Shown one piece after another: positions 33,473 to 42,504 of a stretch of DNA of 64,000 bases. Below the pieces are notes generated by a model, which saw only the letters and a program-made list of their open reading frames with translations, was not told the DNA's origin and made no database searches. The position numbers were made by a program, and so were the translations under genes. Source of the DNA: an uncultured Thermomicrobia bacterium (lineage in GTDB: Bacteria; Chloroflexota; Chloroflexia; Thermomicrobiales; JALYUS01); the NCBI GenBank assembly GCA_937968015.1, contig CALBSO010000157.1, positions 13,749 through 77,748 of the forward strand, written 5' to 3'. Every line of letters begins with the position of its first letter. Within the stretch, counting starts at the first letter, position 1.

Positions 33473-34442
33473 CCAACCCCTCCGTAGGAATAAGTGGTTT
33501 GCCGCAGACGCCGCAGAAGTGGAATTCGGCGGGGAGGCCGGTCGCGCCACAGTGAGGACAGGTCTGCGTCCACGCGCCCCAGAGTCGCTCGCTCGATCCG
33601 CCCGATGCCGCGCGCTCACGCAGGCCGCGCACGTCCGGCATCCGCTTCTCAGTGAACGACATCATCCCCTCGTAGGTTTCCAACGCGGCGGTGTGCTCGG
33701 TCAGCCAGTCCCGCGCGTGACCGACGGTGAGTGACCATGAGAGGTTCCGCCAGAAGTTCGTCTGTTCCTTCGTGTAGCGCATGATCGCGGGGAGTTTATC
33801 AATCAACTTCTCGACCATCTCATCCACGGCGGCGTCCAGTTCGGCGCGCGGGACGGTGCGGTTCACCAATCCCCAATCGAGCGCCTTGCGCGCGTCAATC
33901 GGTTCGGAGAGCCAGATCATCTCCCGCGCCCGCCGGTCGCCGATGATCAGCGGCAGCCACTGCGTCGCGCCCGCCGCCGGGACGCTGCCGCGCGCCGTGC
34001 CGATCTGCCGGATCGTGATGTCGTCCGCCGCGACGGCGAGGTCGCACGCCATATTGAACTCGTTGCCGCCACCGACGACGAGGCCATTGAGGCGCGCGAC
34101 CGTCGGCTTACCGATGTTGCGGAGGCGGTCGTGCGCCTCGATGAACGCGCCCATCCACTTCCAGTAATCGCGCGGGTATGCCAAAAAGTGTTCGCGCTGC
34201 TCGCGGAGGTCCGCACCGGTGCAGAAGGCGCGCTCCCCCGCCCCGGTGAGGACGAGCACCGCGACGGCATCATCGAACGAGGCGTCCTGAAAGGCGCGGC
34301 CCATCTCGGTCAGTGTCTGATAATCGAGCGCATTCAGAACAGCGGGCCGGTTGATCGTCACCGTCGCGCGCCACTCCCGTTTCTCATAGATGATGCGCTC
34401 GAAGCCGAACGACTCAGCGGGCTGCGCGGGGGGATAAACCAT
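33465..34442 (-). CDS. Enoyl-CoA hydratase/isomerase with C-terminal zinc ribbon
   Basis: ATG 34442 gives 325 residues from MVYPPAQPAESFGFERIIYE. Crotonase motifs are LTGAGERAFCTGADLRE and LNGLVVGGGNEFNMACDL. After residue 290 comes a tail with CPHCGA and FCGVCGKPLIP, a two-knuckle C-x2-C zinc ribbon absent from ordinary crotonases. It heads the crotonase operon and overlaps the next gene. The 163-residue protein upstream also has a Cys knuckle pair. Confidence 0.88.
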   Translation of the reverse strand: MVYPPAQPAESFGFERIIYEKREWRATVTINRPAVLNALDYQTLTEMGRAFQDASFDDAVAVLVLTGAGERAFCTGADLREQREHFLAYPRDYWKWMGAFIEAHDRLRNIGKPTVARLNGLVVGGGNEFNMACDLAVAADDITIRQIGTARGSVPAAGATQWLPLIIGDRRAREMIWLSEPIDARKALDWGLVNRTVPRAELDAAVDEMVEKLIDKLPAIMRYTKEQTNFWRNLSWSLTVGHARDWLTEHTAALETYEGMMSFTEKRMPDVRGLRERAASGGSSERLWGAWTQTCPHCGATGLPAEFHFCGVCGKPLIPTEGLDG

Positions 34443-34500
34443 CGTGTACGCTCCTGCTTTGCGGTCATGTGCATCTGATGAGACGCGACGGAGGATACCG

Positions 34501-34565
34501 CAGCAACGAGCAACGAGCAACGAGAGGGGCGGCATTCCCCTCTCGTTGCTCATTGCTCGTTGCTT
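34501..34565. repeat. Heptamer palindrome C (GAGCAAC type), tight hairpin
   Basis: The plus strand has CAACGAG units at 34502-34526 ending AGGGG, a seven-base loop, then CCCC and the inverted array to 34565. The stem is over 20 bp with few mismatches. It lies between the zinc-ribbon protein stop (three bases away) and the crotonase operon start. Confidence 0.85.
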
Positions 34566-34567
34566 AG

Positions 34568-35059
34568 TTAGAGCGCGTCAATGTTGAACGCGGGCGGCTC
34601 CAGTGGCAGAGGTGGGGCGGCCTCGGGGTGGAAAGGCTCGAAGTTGACGGGGTTGCCCGCATAGTGGCACTCATGGCAAACCTGCCGCTCGCCATGCCAA
34701 CGGCAACCGGCGCAGTATCCGCCACCGTAGAAGTAATCGAAGAGGCGCGCGTCCATCGTTGTCAGCGATTTGGCAGTTGCAAGGCGCAGGTATTCCGCGA
34801 TCACGAGTCGTTCCAGGCCGCGCGGCATGCATTCCGGGTAGGGGAGGAGGAATGACTCGGACGATGCGCGATCCCGAATCGTGATGAACTCGCCCGCGTC
34901 GGTCTGTGCGCGTTGCATAACTTCAAAGAGATCCCACTCGACACCGGCCATCGCGGAGAGGTATTGGAGGAGGTGCGCCTTGTCAATCGTGCGCGTCGCG
35001 AGGTGGTCCAGCAAGGGACGGACACGCTGCACGACTTCCTGTGTCGCGAGATATACCAT
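34568..35059 (-). CDS. Hypothetical protein with zinc-ribbon-like Cys cluster
   Basis: This 163-residue protein starts MVYLATQEVVQRVRPLLDHL. Its N-terminal 100 residues look helical. Near residue 116 is GGYCAGCRWHG followed by QVCHECHYAGN, two C-x2-C pairs suitable for one zinc ion. The C-terminus is proline-rich. I do not recognise the family. It precedes the crotonase operon on the same strand but is separated from it by palindrome C, so co-transcription is uncertain. Confidence 0.65.
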   Translation of the reverse strand: MVYLATQEVVQRVRPLLDHLATRTIDKAHLLQYLSAMAGVEWDLFEVMQRAQTDAGEFITIRDRASSESFLLPYPECMPRGLERLVIAEYLRLATAKSLTTMDARLFDYFYGGGYCAGCRWHGERQVCHECHYAGNPVNFEPFHPEAAPPLPLEPPAFNIDAL

Positions 35060-35213
35060 AGATTTCCCCCCGTCTTCTCTGTCGCGCGCCTATGCTATTG
35101 TCATAACTATACGTATATCGTACCACGCGTGGGGCTTCCCCACAATCAACGTTCCCACTGAACACAACAGGGATTGTTATGCGTATGCACAACCGCAAGA
35201 TTGATGCCAGATT

Positions 35214-35330
35214 CGCAATGAGCAATGAGCAACGAGCAATGAGGCCAACTTCGGAGGCTCGGCGTTCAAGCAACGACCACGGCGGTCATCACAGATCACT
35301 CATTGCTCATTGCTCGTTGCTCATTGCTCC
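35214..35330. repeat. Heptamer palindrome D (GAGCAAT type)
   Basis: Plus-strand 35214-35243 reads GCAATGA units and 35297-35330 the inverted array, with a spacer of about 55 bases. On the minus strand the first arm begins directly after the TAG of the histidine kinase gene. The element lies between the kinase and the zinc-ribbon protein gene. Confidence 0.85.
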
Positions 35331-36680
35331 CTAGGTCGTGCGCGGTGTGCGAGGGAGGATGAAGGAGAAGCGCGTACCGCGACCCGCTTCGCTCTCGACC
35401 CAGATGCGGCCGCCGTGCGCCTCGACGAAGCCGCGAGCAATCGCCAAGCCAAGGCCCGCGCCGCCCGTCTCACGCGAGCGGGACTTCTCACCGCGATAAA
35501 ACCGCTCGAAGATGTGTGGCAGGTCGTGTGCCGGGATGCCCTCACCCGTATCTACGACATCTACCTGCACGCCTTCGGCGACCGCGCGGGCGGTGACGGC
35601 GACCGTGCCATCGGCGGGCGTGTGCCGCAGGGCATTCTGTACGAGATTGGTGAGCACACGGCGGACGGCGGGTGTATCCATGATAACGGGGCCAACCATG
35701 CCCTCGACGCCACCGGCGATGTGAATTTCGCGCGCCGCTGCTTGCGCGGACAACCCTTCGATGACCTCAGCGATCAAATCGGGGATCGTCGCGGGGGCGA
35801 GCGAGAGCGCCAGTTGGCCCGCCTCGAGTTGCGAGAGTTCGAAGAGGTCCGTAATGAGGGCGGAGAGCGTGCGGATTTCGCGGCCCATCGTCGCGTGGAA
35901 GCGTGCGGTCGTCTCCGCATCCGTCACGACGCCATCAGTAATCGCCTCGATCATCGCGCGGATCGAGGAGAGCGGCGTGCGGAGGTCGTGCGAGATGGCG
36001 GCGACGAGCATCCGGCGCGCTTCGTCATCAGCGGTGCGGCGCTCGGCGGCTTCCTCCAGTTGCTCCGCCATGCTGTTGAAGGCGACGGTCAGCGCGCGTA
36101 CCTCGTTCGCCGCGTCGGCGGTCGGCGGTGGGACACGCACCGTAAGATCGCCCGTCGCCAGCGTGGCCGCCGCGTCGCTGACGGCGCGCAGGCGGTCGGT
36201 GAGCGATCCCGCGAGCACCGCGCCGAGCGCGACGCTGACGACGACGGCGAAGAATGAAAGAAGCGAGAGGAGGAGCACATCGTGACGCGACGCGAACATG
36301 AGCAGCGCGGAGAAAAGCACGTTGATGAGCGCGACGACCGACCCCGCGACGAGCGCGCCGATGATCCGCGCCCGGATTGTCCGCAGCACGTCGGTCTGCA
36401 TCAGCCAGAGGCCGACACCCATCACACCGAGCGAGAGCAGGCCGGAGACGGCAAGGAACGCGGCCGTCTTCCCCAGGTCAACCGCCCGTGGATGCCAGAT
36501 CGCGACTGACAGCAATTCCACCACCACAAACGCGGCGCAGACTGCTGCCAATGCCGACACGAACCGGCGGCGCATCATGATGTTCAGGTCAGGGGACATG
36601 CCAGAAAGCGTCGAGCTATCTGGTGGTAGCAGGCTGCGACGAGATACTTCCCCTCCATGCTGCTTGCTGTCTCGCGTCAC
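35331..36680 (-). CDS. Membrane sensor histidine kinase with HAMP domain
   Basis: The GTG at 36680 overlaps the regulator stop as GTGA, so the pair is translationally coupled; later ATGs are possible starts. The 449-residue protein has about four membrane helices in residues 38-160, a HAMP region (LTDRLRAVSDAAATLATGDL), HisKA with AISHDLRTPLSSIRAM near residue 231, and HATPase boxes LVQNALRHTP, DTGEGIP and GAGLGLAI. Few residues are exposed outside, so it may sense the membrane itself. It should phosphorylate the adjacent OmpR-type regulator. Confidence 0.93.
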   Translation of the reverse strand: MTRDSKQHGGEVSRRSLLPPDSSTLSGMSPDLNIMMRRRFVSALAAVCAAFVVVELLSVAIWHPRAVDLGKTAAFLAVSGLLSLGVMGVGLWLMQTDVLRTIRARIIGALVAGSVVALINVLFSALLMFASRHDVLLLSLLSFFAVVVSVALGAVLAGSLTDRLRAVSDAAATLATGDLTVRVPPPTADAANEVRALTVAFNSMAEQLEEAAERRTADDEARRMLVAAISHDLRTPLSSIRAMIEAITDGVVTDAETTARFHATMGREIRTLSALITDLFELSQLEAGQLALSLAPATIPDLIAEVIEGLSAQAAAREIHIAGGVEGMVGPVIMDTPAVRRVLTNLVQNALRHTPADGTVAVTARAVAEGVQVDVVDTGEGIPAHDLPHIFERFYRGEKSRSRETGGAGLGLAIARGFVEAHGGRIWVESEAGRGTRFSFILPRTPRTT

Positions 36681-37384
36681 GCGTCCTCCTTCGGGGCACG
36701 GAAGCGGTAGCCGACGCCCCAGACAGTCTGCACGTAGGTCGGGTTGTCCGGCTCCGGCTCGACCTTCTGCCGCAGGCGGCGGATATGGACGGTGACGGTG
36801 CTCGCGTCGCCGTAAAACTCTTCGTCCCAGACACGGTCGAGCAGTTGCTCGCGCGTGAAAACCTGGCCAGAGTGGTGCGCCAGTTCGTACAAGAGGTCAA
36901 ATTCCGTCGCAGTGAGGGTCGCTTCCTCGCCATGGACGAGGACGGTACGGGAACGGGGGTCTATCGTCAGGCCGGGGAAGATGAGCGGACGGGCGCCGGG
37001 ATCGGCGAGCGGTGCATCGCTCGTCCCGGCGCGGCGGAGCACGGCTTTGACACGGGCGACCAGTTCGGCGGGGCTGAAGGGCTTCGTCACGTAATCATCC
37101 GCGCCGATCGTCAGGCCGACGATGCGATCCATCTCCTCACCGCGCGCCGTCAGCATGATGACCGGCGTCGGGTTCTTGACGGAGAGCGTGCGGAAGACCT
37201 CCATGCCGTCCTTCTTCGGCAGCATGAGGTCAAGCACGATCAGGTCCGGCGCGAACTCGTACGCGGCCTTGAGCGCCTCGTCACCATCTGCTGCCTCGCG
37301 CACGCTATATCCCTCGCGCTTGAGATAGAGCGAGACGACCTCGCGGATACTCGGTTCATCATCCACGACGAGAATGCGCTGCAT
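36677..37384 (-). CDS. OmpR/PhoB-family response regulator
   Basis: The 235-residue protein has a receiver domain with acidic residues VVDDE, phospho-acceptor Asp in LIVLDLMLPKKDG near residue 54, and Lys in VTKPFSPAEL. The C-terminal winged helix contains LTATEFDLLYELAHHSGQVF and STVTVHIRRLRQKVEPEPDN. It is first in the operon with the HAMP kinase. Upstream lies a different imperfect palindrome at 37387-37518. Confidence 0.95.
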   Translation of the reverse strand: MQRILVVDDEPSIREVVSLYLKREGYSVREAADGDEALKAAYEFAPDLIVLDLMLPKKDGMEVFRTLSVKNPTPVIMLTARGEEMDRIVGLTIGADDYVTKPFSPAELVARVKAVLRRAGTSDAPLADPGARPLIFPGLTIDPRSRTVLVHGEEATLTATEFDLLYELAHHSGQVFTREQLLDRVWDEEFYGDASTVTVHIRRLRQKVEPEPDNPTYVQTVWGVGYRFRAPKEDA

Positions 37385-37386
37385 CG

Positions 37387-37518
37387 GACCTACCTACCCC
37401 CAGCCCCTCCCGAAATGGAGGGGGTTGTCCTGTCGCTTTACCGTGACCGTACCTCAAATACCCTGACCCTCAAGAGGTTCATTCTCCCTTCCTTTTGGGG
37501 TGGGAGGCCGGGGGTAGG
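37387..37518. repeat. C/G-rich imperfect palindrome E
   Basis: CCTACCCCCAGCCCCTCCC near 37392 faces GGGAGGCCGGGGGTAGG ending at 37518. It fills the upstream region of the response regulator, starting three bases from its ATG. It is not built of the GAG heptamers but has the same architecture: two arms and a spacer of about 80 bases. Confidence 0.6.
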
Positions 37519-37651
37519 CACACCGTATCATCACCCTCTTACAGAATACTTACGCGGAGGTAGTGAAACAGATTCTCGCCCAACGCACAAACACCGCCCG
37601 GTGATGCGTCCGAGCGGCGTGTGCATCGTGTTTCTCCCGGCTATTGACGCC

Positions 37652-37948
37652 CTATCGGTATTCCGCTTCGAGGATTTCCTGCGTCTTCTCGGCGATCATG
37701 TTCCAGTCCGCATTCGCCTCCTTGGAGACGGTGACGAAGTCGTTGAGGAACATCAGCGTGCGCACGCCGGGGATGGCGAAGATTTGCTTCGCGACACTGG
37801 CCACTTTGTCCCCTTCCGTGACCATGCCGATATTGAAGTACGAGCGTGTCTCGTCCACGACGGTGCGGTTCATCACAAACTTCGCGCTGTTCGGGTTCGG
37901 CGTCCCTTCGATGTCAATCTGGAGTGGTTCCTGCTCTGCCACGGTCAT
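37652..37948 (-). CDS. Nfu/NifU N-terminal domain protein
   Basis: ATG 37948 after AGGAGGG gives 98 residues; the frame continues upstream through a repeat but that part is not credible coding. The sequence DIEGTPNPNSAKFVMNRTVV and VTEGDKVASVAKQIFAIPGV match the Nfu N-terminal domain (PF08712), found in iron-sulfur scaffold proteins. The C-terminal CxxC NifU domain is absent, so by itself it cannot be a full scaffold. Confidence 0.85.
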   Translation of the reverse strand: MTVAEQEPLQIDIEGTPNPNSAKFVMNRTVVDETRSYFNIGMVTEGDKVASVAKQIFAIPGVRTLMFLNDFVTVSKEANADWNMIAEKTQEILEAEYR

Positions 37949-37995
37949 CTCCCTCCTGCCATTCGCGTCGTATCTCACGGACAGGAGGATAAAGG

Positions 37996-38083
37996 AGCAA
38001 TGCGCAATGAGCAATGCGTGACGAGTACCAAGGAACAAGAAGGTGGCCTGCAGCTCTTGTTCCTTTCGACTGGTTCGCTACGC
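37996..38083. repeat. Degenerate palindrome F
   Basis: GCAATGCGTGACGAGTACC through AAGGAACAAGA (37999-38042) faces TCTTGTTCCTTTCG through CGCTACGCATT (38057-38091 region). The arms share GAGCAAT-like units with palindromes C and D but have drifted. It sits after the stop of the DppC-type permease. Confidence 0.6.
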
Positions 38084-38084
38084 A

Positions 38085-38993
38085 TTAATCCCGCAGTGTC
38101 GGGTCGAGCGTGTCGCGCAGGGCGTCGCCGAGCAGGTTCGCGGCGATGACGGCGAGGAACAGGATGGCGGTCGGGATGAAGAAGGTATGCGGGGCGACGC
38201 GCAGGTTGTTGCGCGCGGTGCTGATCATCGCGCCCCATTCCGGCTTCGGTGGCGGCACGCCGAGGCCGAGGAAACTCAATGTCGCACCGGTCAGCAATGC
38301 GCCCGCGATCCGCAGCGAGGCGAAGACGACGATCGGCGAGACCATATTCGGCAGGACATGGCGGGACATGATCCGTCCGTCCAGCGCGCCGAGCGCCCGC
38401 GCCGCGCTGACGAACTCGCGTTCCCGGATCGAGAGGACGGAGGAGCGCGTGAGGCGGATGAAGCCGGGAATCTCCGTCACACCGATGACGATGATCGTGT
38501 TGAAAAAGCCCGGTCCGCGCGCGGCAGCGATCGCAATGGCAAGCAGGATCGGCGGGAAGGCGAGCATGACATCCACGACGCGCTGAACGACCCCGTCGAG
38601 CTGCCGGTAGAAGCCGGAGATCGTGCCAATCACCACCCCGACCGCGAAACTGATCAACACCGCGCCGAAGCCGATGGAGAGCGAGTACCGCCCGCCGTAG
38701 AGGAGACGGCTGAGGATATCCCGCCCCAGTTCGTCGGTGCCGAGGAGGTGCGCGCGGGATGCCCCCTGCCAGCGGATCGCGATGTTTTGCTCCGACCACG
38801 AATAGGGCGCGATCAGCGGCGCGAAAAGCGCGAGGAGAATGAGGAGCAGGAGCACGACTGCACCCACCACCCCCGCCCGGTGGCGCAGGAAGCGACGCGC
38901 GAAGGGATCTGGCGCGCGCACCCCCGCGACCGCATGCGGCAATCGGAACGTCCCGGCAGTCGTGGCGGTGATTGGTTCGGAAGACACGGGCAT
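38085..38993 (-). CDS. Peptide/nickel-type ABC transporter permease (DppC-like)
   Basis: This 302-residue protein has six membrane helices, a pre-helix segment with LLGTDELGRDILSRLLYGGR typical of OppC/DppC, and the EAA loop EREFVSAARALGALDGRI. The start is three bases after the DppB-type stop. Together they form the channel for the binding protein encoded upstream. No ATPase gene follows in the window, so the transporter must use an ATPase encoded elsewhere. Confidence 0.92.
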   Translation of the reverse strand: MPVSSEPITATTAGTFRLPHAVAGVRAPDPFARRFLRHRAGVVGAVVLLLLILLALFAPLIAPYSWSEQNIAIRWQGASRAHLLGTDELGRDILSRLLYGGRYSLSIGFGAVLISFAVGVVIGTISGFYRQLDGVVQRVVDVMLAFPPILLAIAIAAARGPGFFNTIIVIGVTEIPGFIRLTRSSVLSIREREFVSAARALGALDGRIMSRHVLPNMVSPIVVFASLRIAGALLTGATLSFLGLGVPPPKPEWGAMISTARNNLRVAPHTFFIPTAILFLAVIAANLLGDALRDTLDPTLRD

Positions 38994-38996
38994 TCC

Positions 38997-39938
38997 TTAC
39001 GTGTAGTGAATACGCGGATCAACGAGCGCGTAGAGGATGTCCACCAGGAGGTTGACGAGCACGAAGATCGCGGCAACGATGAGTAGGCAGCCCTGCACGA
39101 CGGGGAAATCCCGCCCCTGAATTGCCGAGAGCGCCAACCGCCCGATCCCCGGCCACGCGAAGACGGTCTCCGTGACGACCGCGCCGGAGAGGAGGCCACC
39201 GATCTGCAAGCCATAGACCGTGATCACCGGCAGGAGTGCGTTTTTGAACCCATGCCGCAGGATGACGGCACCCTCCTTCAGTCCCTTCGCCCGCGCCGTG
39301 CGGATGTAATCCTGACTGAGCACTTCGAGGAGTGCGGAGCGGCTGAGGCGCGTCACGACGGCGATCGAGCCGAGCGAGAGCGTGATGCCGGGGAGGATGG
39401 CGTGCTTGAAACCGTCCGGGCTCCAGAGTGAGTCGCCGATCCCGGAGATCGGCAGCCAGCCGAGGCGGATACCGAAAAAGAAGATGAGGAGAAGCCCGAC
39501 GGCAAAGACCGGCATGGTAATGCCGATCGTCGAGAAGAAGGTCACGATCGTATCGGCAGGTGTACCCTGACGTGTGGCGGCGAGCATGCCGAGCGGGACC
39601 GCGATGAGTGGCGTGATGGCTGCCGCCAGCGCCGCCAGCACCAGCGTATTTGGCAGTGCATCCCGGATGTCACTCGTCACCGGGCGCTTGCTGCGCAGCG
39701 ACCGCCCGAGATCGCCATGCAGCACGCGGTTCAGATAATTCCAATATTGCTCCGGCAGCGGCTTATCCAGCCCCAATTCGTGCTCGATCTGCGCGACCGT
39801 GGCGGGCGGAGCGTCGGGACCCGCGATCACCTGCGCCGGGTTGCCCGGTACGAGATGCAGCACGAGAAAGACGAGGATCGAGACGCCCAACGCGATGACG
39901 GGCAAAAGCAGCAACCGCCGCAGAATGTATTGACGCAT
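38997..39938 (-). CDS. Peptide/nickel-type ABC transporter permease (DppB-like)
   Basis: ATG 39938 (MRQYILRRLLLLPVIALGVS) gives 313 residues. Family marks are FLVLHLVPGNPAQVIAG, LPEQYWNYLNRVLHGDLGRS and the EAA loop SQDYIRTARAKGLKEGAVIL. Six membrane helices are expected. It lies between the binding protein and DppC-type permease genes. Palindrome G separates it from the binding protein gene. Confidence 0.92.
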   Translation of the reverse strand: MRQYILRRLLLLPVIALGVSILVFLVLHLVPGNPAQVIAGPDAPPATVAQIEHELGLDKPLPEQYWNYLNRVLHGDLGRSLRSKRPVTSDIRDALPNTLVLAALAAAITPLIAVPLGMLAATRQGTPADTIVTFFSTIGITMPVFAVGLLLIFFFGIRLGWLPISGIGDSLWSPDGFKHAILPGITLSLGSIAVVTRLSRSALLEVLSQDYIRTARAKGLKEGAVILRHGFKNALLPVITVYGLQIGGLLSGAVVTETVFAWPGIGRLALSAIQGRDFPVVQGCLLIVAAIFVLVNLLVDILYALVDPRIHYT

Positions 39939-39984
39939 GACACCCCCTGGGTGCGCAGTAACGGCGAACAAGGAACAGTCAAAA

Positions 39985-40040
39985 GTAGCAAGGACGAGGA
40001 CAATCCTCGTTCCTCGTTCCTCGCTACTCGTTACTCATTA
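39985..40040. repeat. Heptamer palindrome G (GAGGAAC/GAGTAAC type)
   Basis: GTAGCAAGGACGAGGA (39985-40000) faces TCCTCGTTCCTCGTTCCTCGC and the GTTACTC units up to 40040. On the minus strand the longer arm starts at the TAA of the binding protein gene. The loop is only a few bases. Confidence 0.75.
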
Positions 40041-41840
40041 CGAGAGTGAGAGATCCAACATCCGGTAGAGCCAGCGCGAGGGATGGACTTTGACGCCCTG
40101 CACCTTTTTGTTTACGCCGACCGTTCCCTGCTCGTGGATGAGCGGGAGCGCGGGCGCTTGCTCGGCGAGCGTCTTCTGGATCGCCTCATAGTCCTTCAGC
40201 ACCGCCGCCTTGTCCGGGTTGGAGAGCGAGTCCTGTAGTTGCTTGTCCATCTCCGGGTTGTTCCAACCGAAGCGGTTCGGTGCGGGCTGATTCGTCGAGA
40301 GGAAATAGAAGCGCAATACGTCCGCATTTTCGTAAAAGACACCGACCGTATAGCCGACCTGCTCACCACTGCGGGCGGCCGCGAACCACGCGGTCTCCTC
40401 GTACGGCTTACTGTCGAGTTTGATCCCTGCCTTTCCAAGTTGCTGCTCGAGGATCTGCGCCATCAGCACCGTCGAGGAGCCATTGATGTACCAGAAGGGG
40501 ACGACGAGTTGCTGGCCGTTCTTCTCGCGGATACCGCCTGCGCCTGGCTTCCAACCCGCCTGATCGAGCGTGGACTTCGCCTTCTCCAGATCGAACGTCG
40601 CCGCAATGCCCTTGACACCCGGCCAATACCCCGGCGTTTGTTCTGAGAGCATATTGATCGCTGGCTGGCCGAGGCCGAAGTATGCTCCCTTGACGATCTC
40701 ATCGCGGTTGATCGCATGCCCGATGGCACGGCGCACTATCACATCGTCCACCGGCGCTTTCTTCGTATTCAGACCGAAGTATGTCGTCTGGAGTTGGTTA
40801 AATTTCACGACGGTGACCTTGTCACCCTTCGTCAGCCGCTCCACATCCTGCGCGGGGAGGTCGCGCGTCACATGGGCGTTGCCCGCCTCAAACTCCGCAA
40901 CGAGTGTCGCCGCTTCCGGAATGATGCGGAATTCGACACCGTCGAGATACGCCGGGCCTTGATTCTGGAAGACCGGGCCGGCCCACGCATAATCGGGGTT
41001 GCGCTCCACAACGAATTTCTGCTGGCGCGTCCACTCCTTGAATTTATATGGCCCGGTACCGTCCGCGACGGTCACGCCGTAATCCTTGCCTGCCTTCTCG
41101 ACGACATCCTGATTGAGGATGACACCGTATGAACCGGCGATCTGATCAAGCAGGATGTTGTATGGCTTGTCGAGTTTGAAGACGACCGTTTGCGGATCGG
41201 GCGCTTCGATGCTGGTGATCGGTTTGATCGTGTAGGACGTCGGTGATTTGTCCGTCTTCTGCCACCGCTCATATGTGTACTTGACATCGGCGCTCGTGAA
41301 CGCCTTGCCGGAGTGGAACTTGACGTCTTTGCGGAGTTTGAAGGTGTATGTGAGGCCATCTGGGCTGACGGTCCACGACTCCGCAAGGTTCGGTTTGAAG
41401 GAGCCGTCGAAGTCACGGTTAATTAGGTTGTCGTGCAGGAGTTGGAGATAGTAGGTTGCGCGTAGCGCCGTCGTGATATGTGGGTCGAGCGTTTCGGCAT
41501 CGGCTTGCGATGCAACGATGAGCGTGCCGCCCTTCTTGCCGGTCGCGGCCGCCGGTTTGGTCGCCGCTGCCGCCGCAGGGGTTGCGCCACCGGCTGCGGA
41601 GGATGCCACACCGGTCGTTGCGGCGGGCGGCGCGGCACTACTGGCAGCGGGCGCGCTCGTACTCGCGCCGGTCGCGGGGGCAGTCGTCGCGCCTGCCGCC
41701 GGTTTGGGTGTATCCGTCGCACTACTTCCTCCGCAGGCGGCGAGGGCGGCGCTCGCACTGAGCGCACTCGTCGCCGCGAGGAAGCGCCGACGCGACAACA
41801 CGAAAGAACCGGACATGCCGTCAGATGAGAAACGGGACAT
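40038..41840 (-). CDS. Peptide/nickel-type ABC substrate-binding lipoprotein (SBP_bac_5)
   Basis: ATG 41840 after AGGAGGT gives 600 residues. The N-terminus has SRRRFLAATSAL (twin Arg) and lipobox LAAC followed by GG, so Tat export and lipid anchoring are likely. An Ala/Thr/Pro linker of about 70 residues precedes the binding domain with GGTLIVASQADAETLDPHIT, AESWTVSPDGLTYTFKLRKD and VKFHSGKAFTSADVKYTYER, all hallmarks of cluster C binding proteins. The linker style is the same as in the BMP lipoprotein at 3379-4770. Substrate could be oligopeptides or another solute. Confidence 0.93.
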   Translation of the reverse strand: MSRFSSDGMSGSFVLSRRRFLAATSALSASAALAACGGSSATDTPKPAAGATTAPATGASTSAPAASSAAPPAATTGVASSAAGGATPAAAAATKPAAATGKKGGTLIVASQADAETLDPHITTALRATYYLQLLHDNLINRDFDGSFKPNLAESWTVSPDGLTYTFKLRKDVKFHSGKAFTSADVKYTYERWQKTDKSPTSYTIKPITSIEAPDPQTVVFKLDKPYNILLDQIAGSYGVILNQDVVEKAGKDYGVTVADGTGPYKFKEWTRQQKFVVERNPDYAWAGPVFQNQGPAYLDGVEFRIIPEAATLVAEFEAGNAHVTRDLPAQDVERLTKGDKVTVVKFNQLQTTYFGLNTKKAPVDDVIVRRAIGHAINRDEIVKGAYFGLGQPAINMLSEQTPGYWPGVKGIAATFDLEKAKSTLDQAGWKPGAGGIREKNGQQLVVPFWYINGSSTVLMAQILEQQLGKAGIKLDSKPYEETAWFAAARSGEQVGYTVGVFYENADVLRFYFLSTNQPAPNRFGWNNPEMDKQLQDSLSNPDKAAVLKDYEAIQKTLAEQAPALPLIHEQGTVGVNKKVQGVKVHPSRWLYRMLDLSLS

Positions 41841-41999
41841 CGGTGTACCTCCTGGTTGCGATTGCATACAATGCGAGGCGTATTTCCCTGTGTTCCGAAC
41901 CGTGCGATACCCTAGGGCAAGCGCACCATGCTGTCAATAGCAGTAGGTGACTATTCTGATGAAATATGTGCAAAAGTATGAAGGGGAAGGATAAGGTCA

Positions 42000-42263
42000 T
42001 TACCGCAGGAAGAGCGCCCCGATGACGGCGAGCAGCGCGAGGAACATGACGGCGGCGAGGACGACCGCCCAGCCCATCTGCGTGAGGGGCATCGCGGAGG
42101 GGGTGTTGAACCGGTGCGGCGGGCGGTTCGCCTCCTTGAGGGAGCGGAGGCCCCGCGTGTTCAGTCCCCGCTTGACGCCGGGGGCAGCCGGGCCACGTGC
42201 CCGTACGACTTCATGCCGTTCGATATCGCGAATTTGCCCGCGCGGCCCGACCGGTGTTGCCAT
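42000..42263 (-). CDS. Small tail-anchored membrane protein (87 aa)
   Basis: The ATG at 42263 lies directly after AGGAGCG, which overlaps the stop of the preceding small gene. The first 62 residues are basic (MATPVGPRGQIRDIERHEVV) and the last 24 form one helix, MGWAVVLAAVMFLALLAVIG. It is third of three tightly packed small genes. No family recognised. Confidence 0.6.
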   Translation of the reverse strand: MATPVGPRGQIRDIERHEVVRARGPAAPGVKRGLNTRGLRSLKEANRPPHRFNTPSAMPLTQMGWAVVLAAVMFLALLAVIGALFLR

Positions 42264-42270
42264 CGCTCCT

Positions 42271-42492
42271 CTATATCCCTTTCAGGGGCCGCTGCCGCCA
42301 CTGGCGCGCTTTGCGGCACGATTCCTGCCGCTGGGTGAAGGTCAACCGGACGCCGCGAAAAGTCTGCGCAGACAGATACATTCGCACGACCGTTTCCGGC
42401 ACCTGAAGAGTTGCCGCGATTTCCGGCACGCTCACACTCGCCAATGTTTTCCGTACGGTTCGCCCCGTCGCTGCCCGCTCCTGTCGCGCCAT
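42271..42492 (-). CDS. Small basic helix-turn-helix-like protein (73 aa)
   Basis: ATG 42492 follows GAGGGGAG of the previous small gene's 3' end. The product starts MARQERAATGRTVRKTLASV and includes SVPEIAATLQVPETVVRMYL, which looks like a helix-turn-helix, with a basic tail (RQWRQRPLKG). It lies between two small membrane-protein genes, 12 and 7 bases away. Possibly a DNA-binding regulator of the unit. No family recognised. Confidence 0.6.
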   Translation of the reverse strand: MARQERAATGRTVRKTLASVSVPEIAATLQVPETVVRMYLSAQTFRGVRLTFTQRQESCRKARQWRQRPLKGI

Positions 42493-42504
42493 GCCACTCC
42501 CCTC

